The notes beneath the pieces were generated by a model. The model saw only the letters and a list, made by a program, of their open reading frames with translations, did no database searches and was not told the origin of the DNA. The translations under genes and the position numbers were made by a program. From CBCXVS01 sp965178525 (GTDB lineage: Bacteria; Tectomicrobia; Entotheonellia; Entotheonellales; Entotheonellaceae): a stretch of 24,619 bases of DNA. Below are positions 22,193-24,619 of this stretch, one piece after another. The stretch is from NCBI GenBank assembly GCA_965178525.1, contig CBCXVS010000091.1, positions 1 through 24,619 on the forward strand, in the 5' to 3' direction. The stretch's first letter is position 1; each line of letters opens with the position of its first letter.

Positions 22193-22990
22193 CCCAACCG
22201 TACGGTCACTTGCGCACCCCTCAAAACGCCTCCAGAGGACGGCTTCGAGGAATTTTACCAGGGCACCGACGGCCGGCCCGTGTCCACCACCATGGTGTAT
22301 GTACGCCTCTTGTCCAAGCTCCTGCGCGACCGCGACTTGGGCAAACTCATCGTGCCCATCGTTCCCGACGAAGCACGCACCTTCGGCATGGAGGCCCTGT
22401 TTCGCCAGTGCGGCATCTACGCGCACGCCGGCCAGCTCTACGAACCCGTCGATGCCGACAGCTTGCTCTACTACAAAGAAGCCAAGGACGGCCAAATCCT
22501 CGAAGAAGGTATCACTGAAGCCGGCTCCATGGCCTCCTTCATCGCCGCTGGCACATCCTACGCTACGCATGGCATCAACACCATTCCCTTCTTCATTTAT
22601 TACTCCATGTTCGGCTTTCAGCGCATTGGCGACCTCATTTGGGCCGCTGCCGATATGCGTTGCCATGGCTTCCTCATCGGCACCACCTCGGGCCGTACCA
22701 CGCTGGCTGGCGAAGGCTTGCAGCATCAAGACGGCCACAGTCATGTCCTGGCTCTGCCAGTGCCCAATCTGTTGGCCTACGACCCCGCCTTTGCCTACGA
22801 ACTGGCCGTGATCCTGCGCGAGGGCATCTACCGCATGTACGAGGCGCAAGAGGATATCTTCTACTACCTGACCGTGACGAACCAAAACTATCCCATGCCG
22901 CCTATGCCGGCGGGTCGCGGTGTGAAGGAAGGCATTTTAAAAGGGATGTACAAGTTTAAAGAGGCTGACAACCCGCAGGCGCCTCTCTGA
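22193..22990 (+). pseudogene. aceE: AceE middle part, between the IS element and an in-frame TGA
   Basis: The frame continues AceE with STTMVYVRLLSKLLRDRDLG, IVPIVPDEARTFGMEALF, the stretch EEGITEAGSMASFIAAGTSY, IGTTSGRTTLAGEGLQHQDG and IFYYLTVTNQNYPMPPMP. It gives 265 residues and then meets TGA at 22988-22990, after ADNPQAPL. The same frame goes on as AQLFGSGAIMNEVLEA, which is normal AceE sequence, so the stop is a point mutation within the gene. An internal ATG at 22280 could start a fragment but has no ribosome-binding site. This part contains the pyrimidine-binding domain of E1 but could not act alone. Confidence 0.9.
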
Positions 22991-23479
22991 GCCCAGCTCT
23001 TTGGCAGTGGCGCCATCATGAATGAGGTGTTGGAGGCGCAACAGCTCCTCGCCACGCGCTTTGACGTGGCGGCCGATATCTGGAGCATCACGAACTACAA
23101 GGCTCTGCATGTAGAGGGGCTGGAGGCGGAGCGCTGGAATATGTTACACCCCACGGAGCCGCTGCGAGTGCCCTATGTGCGTGCCTGCTTGCAGGATGCA
23201 CCCGGGGTGTGCGTCGTGGCCTCAGACTATATGAAGGTGTTACCCCATGCCATTGCCCGCTGGTTCCCGCAGCCACCCGTGACGTTAGGTACGGATGGCT
23301 TTGGCCGCAGTGATGGCCGCCAGGCGCTGCGGGATTTCTTCGAAGTGGATGCGCGGCATATCGTTTTTGCGACTCTGAGTGCACTGTTTCGGGAGGGCGC
23401 CATCCCTGCCGAAGCCGTCCATCGTGCGCGGCAGGAACTTGAAATCAATCCTGACAAGATCAGTCTCATGCTTGTCTAA
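22991..23479 (+). pseudogene. aceE: AceE 3' part (C-terminal domain)
   Basis: This is 162 codons in the same frame as the preceding part, starting AQLFGSGAIMNEVLEAQQLL and including VWSITNYKAL-like IWSITNYKAL, VPYVRACLQDAPGV, VVASDYMKVLPHAIARWFPQ and the typical C-terminus LGTDGFGRSDGRQALRDFFE. It stops at TAA 23477-23479. It is the transketolase-like C-terminal domain of E1. It has an ATG at 23018 but no ribosome-binding site. It ends 66 bases before the aceF start, so both were one operon. Confidence 0.9.
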
Positions 23480-23545
23480 GGATAGGCATGCGCACATGAG
23501 CCAGCGAGCCGGCTGATGTGCGCATGGACAGAAAGGAGCGTGCCG

Positions 23546-24542
23546 ATGGCAACGTATGCATTTGAACTGCCCGAACTGGGTGAGGGGATCGCCTCGGGGG
23601 ACGTGGTCAATGTCCTGGTCGTGGTCGGGGACGTGGTGGTGCAAGAACAGCCGGTTCTGGAACTTGAAACGGACAAAGCCGTGATTGAAATCCCCGCGCC
23701 TGTCAGCTGCGCCATCCGGACGCTGCATGTGCAGACCGGAGACACCGCAGCGGTGGGACAGCTGATCGTCACGTTTGAGACCGATAGCGTGGCGCCAGCG
23801 CCGCCGGTGGCCGTCGCTGCGCCCCCCCCGGAGGCAGCGCCACCCATGGCGCGCGAGTCTGCTGTCGAGGCGCCTCCCCCCGCGCCGTCTCCGTCTCCCC
23901 CTACGCCGCCCGGCCGGGTGGCCGCCGCCTCGCCCTCGGTGCGCCGTCTCGCCCGTGAAGTTGGCGTAGAAATTGACGAAGTGGCCGGTTCCGGACCTGG
24001 AGGCCGGATCAATGTCGAGGATGTGAAACGCCATGCCCGCAGTCTGCTGACGGATACCGAGCCCTTCCGTCCCACGGTTGAATCTCACACCGTGCAACTC
24101 CCCGATTTCACCTGCTGGGGGGAAGTGGAGCGGCAGCCGATGAGTGGCGTCCGCCGTGCCACGGCCGATCACATGGCGCAGGCCTGGGCTACCATTCCGC
24201 ATGTCACCCAACATGCCAAAGCCGATATCACAGAGCTCGACCAACTGCGGAAGCGCTTTGCCTCTCACGTCGAAGACGCCGGGGGCAGGCTGACGATCAC
24301 GGCCATGATGCTGAAAGTCGTTGCCGCGGCGCTCAAGGTTTTTCCGCATTTCAACGCCAGCCTGGATATGGCGAACCATGACATCATTTACAAGCGGTAC
24401 TTACTATCACATCGGGGTGGCCGTCGATACCGATCGTGGGCTGTTGGTGCCGGTGATTCGCGATGTGGACCGGAAAAACGTGCTGCAATTGTCCATCGAA
24501 TTGACGGACTTGGCGGAAAAAGCCCGCCAGCGGAAAACGACA
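23546..24542 (+). pseudogene. aceF: Dihydrolipoamide acetyltransferase E2 (AceF), frameshifted and truncated
   Basis: E2 is the core of pyruvate dehydrogenase and accepts acetyl groups from AceE. It has one lipoyl domain (1-80, lipoyl lysine K44 in ETDKAVIEIP) and an Ala/Pro-rich linker (81-124). A peripheral-subunit-binding domain follows (about 128-165, SPSVRRLAREVGV...GSGPGGRI), then the start of the catalytic domain (about 195 on). At 24398-24405 TACT is tandemly duplicated, shifting the frame after Y285. The next frame continues YHIGVAVDTDRGLLVPVIRD up to ARQRKTT, about 24542. There homology ends, before the GGTFTITN-type stretch and the catalytic His-x-x-x-Asp-Gly. The ATG at 23546 has AAGGAGC upstream. 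Confidence 0.88.
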
Positions 24543-24619
24543 CTAGCCCGAAGTTCCTCCCGTGATTCGGCGACAACTTGTTGAAATAAAAACTCAAAAG
24601 CCTGAAACGAATTGACCTT
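24543..24619. other. Right-edge sequence unrelated to aceF
   Basis: From about 24543 the aceF frame no longer reads E2 sequence and ends in a TGA within 42 bases. The composition becomes AT-rich from about 24580. On the minus strand a frame is open from the window end (SFQAFEFLFQQVVAES...) but I do not recognise it. A second insertion or a rearrangement breakpoint at about 24542 is the simplest explanation. Confidence 0.5.

Noticed and set aside
22988..22990. Selenocysteine or tryptophan at the aceE TGA
   Set aside because: AceE needs neither residue there as far as I know, no SECIS-like hairpin is evident, and other genes here use TGA as stop.

Overview
The window looks like a chromosomal segment of a GC-rich, Gram-negative-type, probably uncultured bacterium. 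It has FtsZ, a homodimeric-type pyruvate dehydrogenase E1, secreted or membrane-anchored TlpA thioredoxins, luciferase-like flavin monooxygenases, an acyl-CoA dehydrogenase, a PilZ protein and heptameric intergenic repeats. This mix would suit an environmental lineage such as Tectomicrobia/Entotheonella or a deep proteobacterial group. That placement is an inference; no rRNA or other phylogenetic marker was used. A run of 45 N shows that this is a draft assembly.

Layout. Positions 1-2362 hold a MerR-like regulator and ftsZ in one operon. A perfect dyad lies between the promoter boxes upstream, and a relic of an enoyl-CoA hydratase C-terminus follows the ftsZ stop. Positions 2465-4940 hold a PilZ protein and queC on the minus strand, a divergent LLM monooxygenase, and a hairpin built of 7-bp repeats. 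Positions 4989-9594 hold a small zinc protein, yacG, a glyoxalase-fold gene with an amber stop, an MthK-like K+ channel with a candidate internal start, a SAM hydrolase (DUF62), and an acyl-CoA dehydrogenase broken by a small frameshifting deletion. Positions 9653-11558 hold an M50 membrane protease and a second LLM gene in one minus-strand operon. Positions 11559-14126 are gene-poor: a perfect hairpin, a decayed TPR/FG-GAP-type gene, and a coiled-coil protein with a PD-(D/E)XK-like C-terminus. Positions 14127-15729 hold fluC/crcB overlapping the tail of one of two TlpA-like genes.

The right third is the most informative part. A korAB-type 2-oxoacid:ferredoxin oxidoreductase operon (minus strand, good sigma70-like promoter) is divergent from a pyruvate dehydrogenase operon, aceE-aceF (plus strand). 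The korAB genes are intact. aceE is split by an IS4-family element with 18-bp inverted ends and an exact 11-bp target duplication; removing the element plus one duplication copy restores the reading frame. aceE also carries an in-frame TGA further on. aceF carries a 4-bp tandem duplication that shifts the frame, and its homology stops abruptly about 80 bases before the window end. The element's own transposase is decayed and appears to have lost all three DDE residues.

Overall, I see no new defence or biosynthetic system. The most interesting signals are (1) a pyruvate dehydrogenase locus being lost next to an intact ferredoxin-dependent oxidoreductase, (2) a candidate MerR-type operator controlling an ftsZ operon, and (3) a strong internal ribosome-binding site in the K+ channel gene at the position where MthK is known to start its soluble RCK subunit. 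The number of broken genes is high, so sequencing or assembly error must be excluded before calling it genome decay.
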